From the NCBI GenBank assembly GCA_013339895.1, contig JABACO010000017.1, positions 3,425,118 to 3,489,117 of the forward strand: a stretch of 64,000 bases of DNA. The letters run 5' to 3'. The notes under the pieces are model-generated. The model made no database searches and was not told where the DNA came from. It saw only the letters and a program-made list of their open reading frames with translations. The DNA comes from Ephydatia muelleri (Eukaryota > Porifera > Demospongiae > Spongillida > Spongillidae). Made by a program: the position numbers and the translations under genes. Positions 47,599 through 58,300 of the stretch are shown here, in pieces (within the stretch, counting starts at the first letter, position 1; every line of letters begins with the position of its first letter).

Positions 47599-48357
47599 AT
47601 GAGCGATCGTGCTGATCTCTATAAGGTTGGAACTGTAGTGCTTTGTAGATGGGAAGAAAATCGGAAGGTTTCGTGGTTCCCTGCACGGATATTGAAGCAT
47701 CCAGTTCCAGGGCAATCTGAAGGTTTGTGGAAGGTGCAATGGCTGAGGGAAGCATCGGGCACTGGTACTGGCCCTACTGGGTCTACAGAACGTTTTGATC
47801 CCTGGATAAATGATGATGGCGAAAATTTGTGCAGCACTGTGGTGAATAAAGAAGACTTCAAGGTCCTCCCAGGTGTTGGAACAAACCACCCAACTGAACC
47901 AAACCAGCCTTCAGCGTCATCTAATTTAACTGATGCAGAATCTGCCGAGCAGCAGGTAGCCAGCAAACTAGTCCCTCAGGTGAGCAGCAATGCAGGTTTA
48001 GGAGATTTGAGTTTTGTCTGGCTTTACTTTACAAGACCTACCTTCAAAAGTTGGAAGGGACAGGATGATGCAAAGGTCACATATTGCACTATTGAGCAAA
48101 ATAGTAAGCAGTACATGACTGCATATAAGTATCTAGGTTCTCCACAACCTATGAAAACCCACATACTGTCTAAGCATCCCTTAGTATATCAAAGGCACAA
48201 CCAAGCTGGCAAAACAAATGTAATCAACCCATTTGACATGGCAAAGGAAATAGCCCTAAAAAATGCACAAAAGACTGCTCCATATCCTAAAACTCAAGCG
48301 TTCTCCCTTCTTGCACACCGTTACACCAACTACTCAAGTTTCCAAGGCATATCCTAA
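47599..48357 (+). pseudogene. Possible element protein with Tudor/PWWP-like start and BED-like finger
   Basis: An open frame of 252 codons. Residues 8-50 (KVGTVVLCRWEENRKVSWFP ... WKVQWLRE) resemble a small chromatin-reader barrel. Residues 140-195 (SFVWLYFTRP ... YCTI ... MKTHILSKHP) resemble a BED zinc finger that has lost a cysteine. No catalytic domain follows. It is probably the 5' part of a hAT or related element. It is listed as a pseudogene because of the missing finger residue and the truncation; it could be an expressed exon. Confidence 0.4.
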
Positions 48358-48653
48358 AGGCCAAATCATCTGGCCATATACTTTTACTATGGTGTTAATT
48401 TTGCCACATACACAGATGCTTCTAAATGCAATTTAATGCATTATTAAATTTCATGGCGAATTATTGTATGCCGCATGAGCATCAGATGATAAGATACACG
48501 TAGATCCATTACTTCCAAAATCACTTGTACCCCGTCATCGTATTTGTATCTTCACTCATTCCAGCTTTTGCTTTGCGAAGTCAACAATATATCTATTAAA
48601 TTATTGTGTGAGAATGTGCAACCAGCTAAAGAAGCTATATACTATCGAAAGAT

Positions 48654-49857
48654 GTGCTACCTCTATTGGAGACACTAGTGGTGACTATTGTAGGGTCCAT
48701 ACCAAACAATCTAGTGGAAGATTGGGCAAATTCACGGAGCACCCATACTAGCATTGTGGCGTTATTAAATGAACGTATTGAGGACAATATCATGTCTTTA
48801 ACCCAGATGCAATGTGTTTTGAGACACAACTGTATCATGATTGCTGAGTGTGGCCTCTAAACGTAGAAAAACAAGGGGTGCAAAGAGAAGCGATGTGCTA
48901 CTTGGCTCCACAACAATTTCAATTTCAATTCAAAAAGGTGAGTTGTTTCCTGCCACCATGCTTGTTGAAGAACGAAGCGTAGCAAACAAATTATTAGCTG
49001 AAGCAGATGCTGTGGTAGAAGACTTGCATGATCAGCTAATGTTAGTGAAGCAGAACCTGACTGAAGCAAATGAAACGCTTGTTTCACAGTATTGTAACAA
49101 AGGACGTTAAATAGATTATGTAAACAGCAGGCACGCTCGAAGGAAAGTACAAGATGTAGTTAGTGGCTCAAGCAGAGTGTTGGAATTCCTGCCATCATAT
49201 GGAATTACTCCTTACTCACATGTCATACCACTACTGGAAAAATTGTAACTATACCTCTGTTATCAGGAACCACTGATATCATTGATAACTCCGACAGCAC
49301 CAAGGCAAATCTAAGGGTTTTGTATCTGCTAGATAGATTTGGAGTAAGCAACAAGTGTTATCAAGAACTTTCCATTTTTTACTCAGAGCTTCCAAGGTCT
49401 AATGCCGTAAAAAAAAGCACGCACCGAAATCAATCATACCGTGGAACTCATCTGCATCGAGGGATATGAAGGTGCCGATCGACTGTTTGAAAGTACTTTT
49501 TGCGAACACTTGTCAATATTGGTAATAGTAACATTACAATGCAATAATTTGTCAATTTCGTTCTTCTCGATGCAGATATCAAAGACCGAGCAGTATTTGC
49601 ATCTGGTAAAAAAAAGTAAAATCAGGATTTCTGGGGATGGCACTAAGTTCTCAAGAATGTTTAATTTCATACTGTTATCATATGCCATCCTGGAACCTTC
49701 GATTGGGCAATACTTATCGGGACTAGGTAAGAAAGTGAATAGACCTACAGTACTCATGCAGTTGTGCTTACTGTTCATAATACTGTCGGTACATGCAGGC
49801 AGCCATACTATTGCAGTAGTGAAAGGTATGGAAGATTATGAAATTATCTCCCATTAG
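48654..49857 (+). pseudogene. Unclassified transposon-associated protein remnant
   Basis: Broken frames contain a coiled-coil-like segment (ERSVANKLLAEADAVVEDLH, about 48970-49040), a piece LLDRFGVSNKCYQELSIFYS (about 49330) and a segment KIRISGDGTKFSRMFNF followed after a gap by GSHTIAVVKGMEDYE (about 49620-49850). I recall this combination from uncharacterised repetitive proteins of cnidarians and sponges but cannot name a family. Stops and frame changes make it non-functional. Confidence 0.4.
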
Positions 49858-50357
49858 GAGGGTCACCATTAGTTAAGTCCACCTTGGAGGGGTTACAGCG
49901 CATATTGGCTAAGCCTAAGTTTCAGAAGGAGCCAGTAATGGCTGACATGTTGCGGCCACGGTTGAGGCTCCTGGTTCAGCTCCATCCCTGATGGAGGTCT
50001 GGTTGTTGGCAGGGCGCCTGGTGGCCTTTGCAGGGTTCATGCGGTGTGATGAGCTAGTGAAGCTCAGGTGTGCCGATATCACCTTTAATGCTGAGGGCAA
50101 GATTGAATCCAGTAAGACAGATCAGTATCGAGACGAAGCATCCTGGGTTTTTGTTGGGCAGGTGATATGCCCAGTTGGTATCATGGAGCATTACTTTCGC
50201 ATGGGCGAGATTGACCACTCATCCCAGGCAATGCTCTTTCGGGGATAGCGCAGACCAAAGGTGAGGTGCGTCTACATAAGAATGGTGGTATCAGTTACAC
50301 TACATTAAGGGAGCTGTTATTAGAAAAATTGTCTGAGTTGGGTTTTGACCCAGCAAA
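49858..50357 (+). pseudogene. Tyrosine recombinase (Crypton/DIRS type), 5' part
   Basis: N-terminal part LVKSTLEGLQRILAKPKFQK and, after a frameshift near 49945, the recombinase domain GFMRCDELVKLRCADI with the first catalytic Arg (box A-like) and SSKTDQYRDEAS with the conserved Lys. A stop at 50246-50248 and a frame change follow. The gene is interrupted at about 50357 and resumes at 53846. Confidence 0.72.
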
Positions 50358-50621
50358 TAGGCGTAGGAACCAGGGGGGGGGGGGGGGGGGGGGGCCCTGC
50401 AGGCCCGGGCTCCCCCAAAGCTATAATGAACTAGGCCCTACATGATATGGCACCCCCCCCTCCCCCCCCCCAATATTTACAATGTGCGCGCTCTTTTTTG
50501 AATATCAATCACTGTTAATCGTTTAATGATTTTGCAGTCTAGTTCTAGAGTGTCATTGCTAGTGTTACTGAAGCTTTAATTAGGCTGCTCGCTATTTAAA
50601 GAACCCTTAGTTACGGCCAGA

Positions 50622-52012
50622 ATGAAATCAATTTTAAGCTATTTTGTAAATTGTGAGGACAGCTCCGCTACACAACAGCTGAGCGATCAGAATGAATCTG
50701 CTAATATGCCATCACCTTCATCGGAGGCATTTACTTCTGACGAGTCCCGAAAAGAGACTGGTGAAGAAGTGTTAAAGGGTGTTGAAGCACCAGAGTGTGC
50801 TACGAAAAAGAAAAGGTTGGCTGATGATCCGATTGAGTGTAAGCAGCGTTGCTGTGATGACACATCTGGCCCATTTCAGACAACTGATGATACCATCTTT
50901 GCCAAAACTGCAATTACATATCCAGATGGAAAGAATGGGCGATTTCAGGTTGCTTGGTACAAACAGTACAGCTGGGTAGTGTTGTGGGAGACGAAAGCAA
51001 AAGCATTTTGCTTTTATTGCACATTTGCAACATCTCATAATCTGATGGCATTTAGTTCTAAAGCTGAAGATAGATTTGTCACAGAGGGTATTCCAACTGG
51101 GGCGCGATCATAATTAAGCACAGTTACAAAAGGTATTGTAAAATTTGCCACATGTACCTTTCATGTGAAATATTAACTGCTAGATATACTATTATTCAGA
51201 TACGCTTGAATGATACCAAACATGGGGAAATGTACCAAGAAGCTTGCAGTTATGCTCATTCTGTTGATGTTAACCCATCAAAACCATGAATTTGTGGGAC
51301 GTCAACAGCATCGCAGCAATGCTCACGATCCAAGAGGGTACTGTTGAAGGGTACTATAGGATTAACATCACAATTCCATTTCTGGACCATTTGCTGTTTG
51401 AGTTTGAAAACAGGTAATCAATAATTACTTTGCATATGTATAGCCAGATCTCTAAACGTAATACACTTTAAAAAAAAGATGGATTTAGTAATATGTTTGA
51501 TTACCTCCTTCATATGAATGATTAATTGCAGATTTTGTGAACTAAAACTGCAAGCATTAAAGGGCTTTACTATATTGCCCTCACTTGCTGCTGTAACAAT
51601 CCCAAAGCATGATGATCTCAAATATTTTATGGATGATTTACCATATCCACAGTCATTACCACAAGAGCTCGAAATCTGGCAGGTAAGTATAGTTTAGTAT
51701 TTGCAAATTGCAATGTTATAAATAATATAAATCACAGCTTTTCTGGTCCACAACTAACGAAACCAATCGACCCAGTACAATCCTGTTGTCTCTCCAAGCT
51801 TGTAGCAAGGTGCAGTTTCCCAATATTTATACAATCCTCCACATCATGGCAGCATGGCCCCTGACAAGTTGTGAAGCAGCACGATCATTTAGTGGTCTCA
51901 GAAGGTTAAAGAATTACATGAGATTGACGATGAAAGAGGATCGTTTAATTGGCTTGGCTCTTATGATCCACCGTACCATCTCTGTGTCAGTCGAGAACAT
52001 CATCAACACATT
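50622..52012 (+). pseudogene. hAT transposase of ZMYM-like type, internally deleted
   Basis: The N-terminus (MKSILSYFVN) leads to a TTF-type zinc-finger region (WYKQYSWVVLW ... AFCFYCTFA, about 50960-51030). After a gap with no coding match, 51530-51680 and 51800-52010 give the C-terminal part with LPYPQSLPQELEIWQ and TSCEAARSFSGLRRLKNYMR, the hAT dimerisation motif. The RNase H core is missing. The right end is probably near 52074, where CCGCTGCTG follows a poly-C run (AATCCGC-type hAT terminus). Confidence 0.7.
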
Positions 52013-52032
52013 TGCGGCCCACCATCCGTGCC

Positions 52033-52055
52033 CCCCCCCCCCCCCCCCCCCCCCC
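52033..52055. repeat. Poly-C run near a hAT terminus
   Basis: More than 20 Cs, followed by TAAAACCTGAATCCGCTGCTG. It matches the G/C-rich ends common in this hAT group. Confidence 0.8.
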
Positions 52056-52082
52056 TAAAACCTGAATCCGCTGCTGTGGGCC

Positions 52083-53452
52083 GTGGTGGAGGAGTACGAG
52101 GATGATGCATTGGCTTCCAACTCAGAGAATGAAAAGAGGATGGAGAAGGAGGTGAGGGAAGCAGATAGGAAGGTGACCAAGAAGCGCAAGCTTCGTGACA
52201 GCAAAGAGGCGGCCAGGAAGGAGGCAGTACGGCATGAGCTACTGCCAGCTTTCGCAACAACGAAGCCCCCCTTTGCCCCTAAGATAACCGCGGGTATGGT
52301 GCCGAAGCCCTTGGGGACACGCTTCCATTGTGGCGAGCTGGGCCACTTACGAGAGAGTGTCCGACGGCGTTGGGCCAGTGTGCTGTATCCTTTGATCAGT
52401 GTTAACGAACACGGGGCTGATGAGAGCACCTGCTGTGGGTGTGCTGCTGAGGTTGGGAATGTGTCACTTAATGGAGGGGAAACTGTGGGGGAGGTAACAC
52501 CTTCCTTTGGCACCTGTGGAGATGTGGAAGGTGTGGCAGATGTTGGGAGGTTCAGGATGGGGACACAGGTACAGTGTCTGTTAGGGGAAGGTTGAGTTGT
52601 TGTGTAACATTCTGGGAACAAGAGCTACATGCACCGCCATGGGTATTGGATACAGTTAGGAATGGGTATGTACTCCCTTTTTATTTGTTGCCTACACCCT
52701 ATTCCCGGCCTAACCAGCGTACAGCGCTTATTGAGAGAGAATTTGTTGACAAGGCAGTGTATGAATTGTTAAAGGGAGGATATGTTGAGTGGGCAGAGTC
52801 CCCTCCTGTGGTATGCAGCCCCCTGTCGGTTGTCACTAATGGGGTGGGCAAGAAGCGGCTGGTAGTGAATCTGAGACATGTTAATGGATTTCTCTGGAAA
52901 CAAAAGTTGAAGTACGAAGACCTGCGTGTGGCAATGATGTTGTTTGAGCAAGGTGAGTGGCTTCATTTGATGATATCACCATGTTGATGTGGCCAAGCAC
53001 CATCGTAAATACTTGGGGTTCGAATGGGGGAGAAGTTTTTATACATTTGTAGTATTACCATTTTGGTTGTCTTCCACACCATATATATATATGTTTTCAC
53101 TAAGATGATGCATCCGTTGGCGCGTTTATGGCGTAGTAAGGGCCTTAAAGCTATTGTGTATCTGGATGAAGGTACTGTTGCCTCACAGAACGAGAGCAGT
53201 GCAAATGCAGCTAGTGCATGGGTAAGGGACACCTTATAGAAGAGTGGGCTGGGTTTGTAATGAGGCAAAGTCAGTTTGGATGCCAACCCACAGGCTCTGC
53301 TGGCTTGGGTTTAACTTGGATTTAGAATAAGGTAGCATTTCAGTACGGGAGGGAAAGGTTAGGGCCTTGCAGCATAGGCTTAAAGTGGCAGCTAAACAGT
53401 CAAGCCTGGTGGCTAGGGATACAGCTAGCCCAATAGGCAGAATTGTATCCAT
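52083..53452 (+). pseudogene. DIRS-like retroelement: gag-like region and reverse transcriptase
   Basis: The frame 52083-52595 is charged and contains a degenerate zinc-knuckle (FHCGELGHLRES). The next frames carry the start of a reverse transcriptase (VEWAESPPVVCSPLSVVTNG, then RLVVNLRHVNGFLW) and, after frame changes near 52965 and 53040, the palm-domain motif IVYLDEG in place of the usual YLDDG. Stops in all frames make it inactive. RNase H and methyltransferase parts are not visible. This is an old retrotransposon remnant. Confidence 0.65.
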
Positions 53453-53464
53453 TAGTTTTGGCCA

Positions 53465-53722
53465 GGTTCATGACGCGAGCATTGTATGCCCTGTTGGAAA
53501 CTTTTTCTGTTCTCAGGCGTCTAAAAACTTACCTTCGATCAACAATGACAAGAGAGGCTGAATAATGTTTTACTCCTTCATATCCACAAAGATATAACAG
53601 ATTCATTAGCTGTAACTGACATTGCCCAAGTTTTACTATGGCGAATGATAGAAGGCAACGATACTTTGGGAAGTTCAAGTGGAGATCTTCTGCCTATTGA
53701 CTGCAACATTTTGTTTGGTTGA
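53465..53722 (+). pseudogene. Second hAT C-terminal dimerisation fragment
   Basis: Across two frames: a TFSVLRRLKTYLRSTM-like segment at about 53500-53555, then LLLHIHKDITDSLAVTDIAQ at about 53570-53630. This is the C-terminal end of a ZMYM-type hAT transposase different from the one at 51800-52010. It probably belongs to the outer element whose ends are at about 50356 and 53845. Confidence 0.6.
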
Positions 53723-53845
53723 TTCCTGCTGCAAGTGTTGATTTATTATTTGGTTTTTTTGCAAGGCGTTATTAATCTTTTTATAAAAGTTAATTAGTTT
53801 TTCACTGGGCCCCCCCCAATCTTATGCTGCATCCTACGCCTATGC

Positions 53846-54006
53846 AGCATTGTTTGGGATGTATAGTTTGCTAGCTTGGGGTGCCACTGCAGCAACCAAC
53901 ACCGGCGTAGAGGACAGAATTTCAAGCGGATGGCCGCTGGAAGTCTGAATCAGCCAAGGACGGCTATGTGAAACACTCCTTTAAAGCACCGTTTGGAAGT
54001 GTCTAA
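53846..54006 (+). pseudogene. Tyrosine recombinase, 3' part
   Basis: Resumes the gene broken at 50357: GATAATNTGVEDRI then, after frame changes, SESAKDGYVKHSF, the C-terminal end of Crypton/DIRS-type recombinases around the last catalytic residues. Confidence 0.68.
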
Positions 54007-55383
54007 GGGTCTGGGTATTTAACCTTGGCCCGTTCTTTGTGTCTCTATGTGACTGTGTGTGTGTGTGTGTGTTTAACGACGCTAAACCAATTCAGTGTCA
54101 TTTGAGGGTTGTGGAGGAGTGCTGTAGGCAATGCATGCTTGTGCATGCTATATCGTAATTATATAATTCAGTTCGTAAATGACTTACTCTGCTTGGTCAT
54201 CTTGCAGCGAGTGCCATATTTTTGCTAGCCTTAACGGTTGACTGCGTTTCTTCAACTTCTCATTCGATGAGCGCCATGTGCAATATAAACGTTAACCACT
54301 TTAAACGCGCAGCTATATTAAAATTAATATGAGATACCAACATGTAGTAACTGCAATCACTTCGATAGATAATATTATCAAAATAGTTATTTGTCCATTG
54401 CACCGGTATATCAAGCAGAGATAATATCTCTGATCCAAGCTAGCCTCGGACATTGTTGCAAGCGGATAACAAATGAAACCAGCAAGGAATAAATATTAAT
54501 AGCATAAACTCTGATATGGCTTAGAGATGAGTAGAGGAACAGATTACGGCACGTGGGCAATATAATTCTAGTTCGTTATCGTTGGAACATAGATAGTTTC
54601 TAAACTATCTATGGTTGGAATACATGTAGAGATATTATATGGTTTGAATGGATGGCACCTTTAATTAGGTGACGACGGTCGTATTTTTGTAGTTCTGACT
54701 CGAACGCTGTGGAAGTGTAAATACCTTCTATTCGACTAGGAGACACCTTTTCTGTTATAGTGGCTGATACTATACAACAATGGCATACTATTAATCAATA
54801 TAACTTTTAATACGACTAGCTAAGTGTGGGCGTTTAAAAGTCACCTCGCTTTAACATGAGAAAAATCCGTTTTAAGTTGATTCAGAATCGGGCTTCACAA
54901 ATGACGATAGCTTGTAACCATTGTGTTTGTTGCGTCTGCGTACAAGACGCGTAAAACCATGTTTGATAGGGTGATGGTTGTGTGCATATAGCCAGAGATA
55001 ATAATATAGCAACTATTGTGGTTGGCAGGTTTGTACTCCTGCTCCCGAAAGAGGACTAAATTTTCAAAACCTGACTGAGAGACGCAGTTAGAGGACTTGT
55101 GACACGTTCTTTGTGCGTTGACGAAGACACTTAGAAGACGCCATTGCTGGGGGCGGGTGCAACTTTGAATGGGCGCCATGTCACAAAACAGATGAGAGAA
55201 GGCACGCAATTTATGTAGCTCGTTGTATGGTTGGCCCGTAGGTGTAGGAAGGAGAAGAGTGAGAGTGAGAGCTTAGATATTAGTTGCCATTTCAGACAAA
55301 CTATTTCTAATAAACGCTCTTCCGGTATACAATGATGACATGATGGAACCTGCTAATTGGTTTTAATTGGCCATCAATAATTT
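54007..55383. other. Intergenic DNA, 5' flank of the DPP4-family gene
   Basis: A (TG)n run at 54053-54071. A perfect 12-bp-arm hairpin CATAGATAGTTT / AAACTATCTATG lies at about 54587-54612. No coding exon was recognised. The promoter of the next gene presumably lies in the last few hundred bases. Confidence 0.45.
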
Positions 55384-58300
55384 ATGGAGTATCCCTCTAC
55401 TCATGATATGGCCGAGGGCGAAGATACCAGGACGGAAATGGAGAGAACCGAACGCGCAAAGCTCATTTACAAGCACGGGGTGAGCTCTGAGGGGACCGAA
55501 TGTCGTGCACCAATTTTCATTGAAATCATACCTCTCCCTGCCTCCCCTCTGGCGATAAGGGCGGTGAGAAGGACGACACGAGTTGCCCCACGCGTCACTG
55601 TAGCCGAAAACCGCACCACGCAAGACTGGCCATCCTCGTAGTCACCATTGTCGCTGTCGTGGTCTTCATATCGGCAGCTGTAGTACTGGGCACAGTCGTA
55701 GGCATCTGTACGTCACTTTGTTGCCACGCTACGATACCGCGCGCGCGAGCTCTGCATGGTGCATCAAGTACCCAGTATGTGTAAACGTGTCGGAGATACG
55801 TGTGCCTTTTTTGCCTCCGGCTTTTAGCCAAGAGGTCGTCGGCAAGTAGCGGAGGAAAGCTACTCGGGCTGGACGACGTTTTTAACTCAAGTCTTGCTGT
55901 GAAAACATACCAACCCACATGGACTAAAGGTAGGGTGGTTCCGATGTGGTGGTGAGGTGTGTGAGTGCGTAGTATGTGTTGAGTTTATGTGTTTGTGTTG
56001 TGTGATTGCATTTATAATATGCAATCACAAACACATATACATGTACAACACAAACACAAACTCAACACATACTACGCAGAAACTGCTTTATTAGAAACGT
56101 GCAGACATAGTGAAAATATGGTACATGAGGTGTGTTGGCAGTGTGTGAGTGTTGTGAGTGCATATATAGTGTGTTTAATGTGTGTCAGTGAGGGGTCCTG
56201 TACATGCATATGTGCTTGTGCTAATTGTGGGCTCATTTCTGTGTGCACCAGAGTAATTGAGCTGCACTTGTAGTTTTATGGAATTTTGATTTTCCTTTGT
56301 GGTTTGTGGTATTGGTTTGTGTGGTTGTCACACACATGTAAGCTATGACAAGCTATGTGTGTGTATGTGTGTGTATGTGTGTGTATGTGTGTGTGTGTGT
56401 GCATGTGATGTGTGTGTGCATGTGTGCATGCATGAGTGTGTGTGTGTGTGTGTTGTGTGTGTGCGTGTGCATACATGAGTGTGTGTGCATGTGCATACAT
56501 GAGTGTGTGTGCGTGTGCATACATGAATGTGTGCATGTGCATTTGGTGTTGTGTGTACAGTATGTGTGTGGTTTGTTGTGTACATGTATATATTTGAACT
56601 ATCCTATTTTGTGGTGGTAGTTTTTGTAAATCACAGTCTTGTGTAGTGATTAATTGAACTTTTTATTGTTACTGTATGAGTGTGTACATACATCTACAGT
56701 ACATGTACATAATGTGTGTGGGGAGTTGGGACCGAGTTGGGACCTTGTAATGTGCAACAAATACTTGAAGAGGAGATGAATATCAGTTTTCCCCACCACC
56801 TGCTCCTGTCAGATGGTCGTCTGCTCCAAGTCTCACCAACCAGTGGGGTTACTCTCTTCTCTCCAGCACTCAACACAACACAGACCATTGTGGATGCACC
56901 GAGATGGGTCAGCTTTCTCTGTTTGTGTTTTCATTCAGGAATGTTTTGCGTGTGTATGTGTGTGTATGTGTGTGTGTATGTGTGTGTGTGTGTGCGTGTG
57001 TGTGTGCATGTGTGTGCATGTGTGTGTATTGTAATGTAATAAGCACACGTACATGTATGGTTTACTCTCAGAGTACAATTTGTGTGCCATGTTTTGTTAG
57101 CGAATCAAATAATTTGGAACATGTACCATATTGCTCATGGAGTTTGTAAGAGTGCAGTGTATGCATAAGGAGACTGATGCTTCGTGATGAACATTCAAAT
57201 GACAGTCTTCTAAGCACCCAAGTACCATTGCTTGTTAAATACAACAAACAAAACATGTTGTGTACAGAGGTTTTCAATGTGCACACGCACACACACACAC
57301 CACTTGATGCCTGTGTGTGTGATCGACAAGTCTCCAAATTGACTTGCACATGTATGTACATTGTGAATCAATATGTAGCATTCTTACTGGACATTGTTGA
57401 CACTTACAGTGTATATGTATACTCTTGCACACTATCACACTCTAGCACTGTACATGTATATGTTTACTTGCAGTTACATTTACAAGTATTAACTTTGTCA
57501 CACAACATCACACATGCAGCAGACGATTGCCAATGGAACACTGTACAACCCCACAGTGATATCTCTGTCGTGGAATAACGATTACCTGCTCCTTGCAGAG
57601 AACCAAACGCAGGTACTAGATCTACTGCCATATGTGCGTGGATTGGCATGTGGGAGGTTAGGTGTGCATGTGGGAGGTTAGGTGTGCATGTGGGAGGTTA
57701 GATGTGCATGTGGGAGGTTAGATGTGCATGTGGGAGGTTAGATGTGCATGTGGGAGGTTAGGTGTGCATGTGGGAGGTTAGATGTGCATGTGGGAGGTTA
57801 GGTGTGCATGTGGGAGGTTAGGTGTGCATGTGGGAGGTTAGGTGTGCATGTGGTAGGTTAGGTGGGCATGTGGGAGGTTAGGTGTGCATGTGGGAGGTTA
57901 GATGTGCATGTGGGAGGTTAGGTGTGCATGTGGGAGGTTAGATGTGCATGTGAGAGGTTAGGTGTGCATGTGGGAGGTTAGGTGTGCATGTGGGAGGTTA
58001 GGTGTGCATGTGGGAGCCTTTGCAGGCGCTGTGGAGAGCAGAGGCTACTGCATACAACAGTAGCATGTAAAACAGTCTCGATCAAGCCTCACTGCTAGTC
58101 TGCCTTGTGTTACGAGGGCAGTCACTCTGATTTGACCCTTTCCCTGTGTGTCATTCAGAGTATGCAGCCATTTTGCAATTCTGTCTACAAACCTTCCAAG
58201 TCTGCACCCACTCACCTTTAACCAATAATCCATCTACTGTCCCTGCTCCACCTCCTGTCTCCATACCTATAATCATCTACTGTCCCTGCTCCACCTCCTG

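Larger units (their letters stand above)
50358..53845. mobile_element. Nested insertion splitting the tyrosine recombinase gene
   Basis: Short inverted ends ATAGGCGTAGGA (left, about 50356) and TCCTACGCCTAT (right, about 53833-53844), with CAGCA on both flanks as a probable shortened or decayed TSD. Poly-G (about 50371-50394) follows the left end. The contents are hAT-type C-terminal domains and a DIRS-like reverse transcriptase fragment, so more than one element is nested here. Exact internal borders are uncertain. Confidence 0.6.

Noticed and set aside
52055..52621. 188-codon minus-strand frame
   Set aside because: Antisense shadow of the gag-like region; no recognisable domain.
57640..58016. 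CRISPR-like regular array
   Set aside because: Units are contiguous with no unique spacers, and the setting is a eukaryotic intron.
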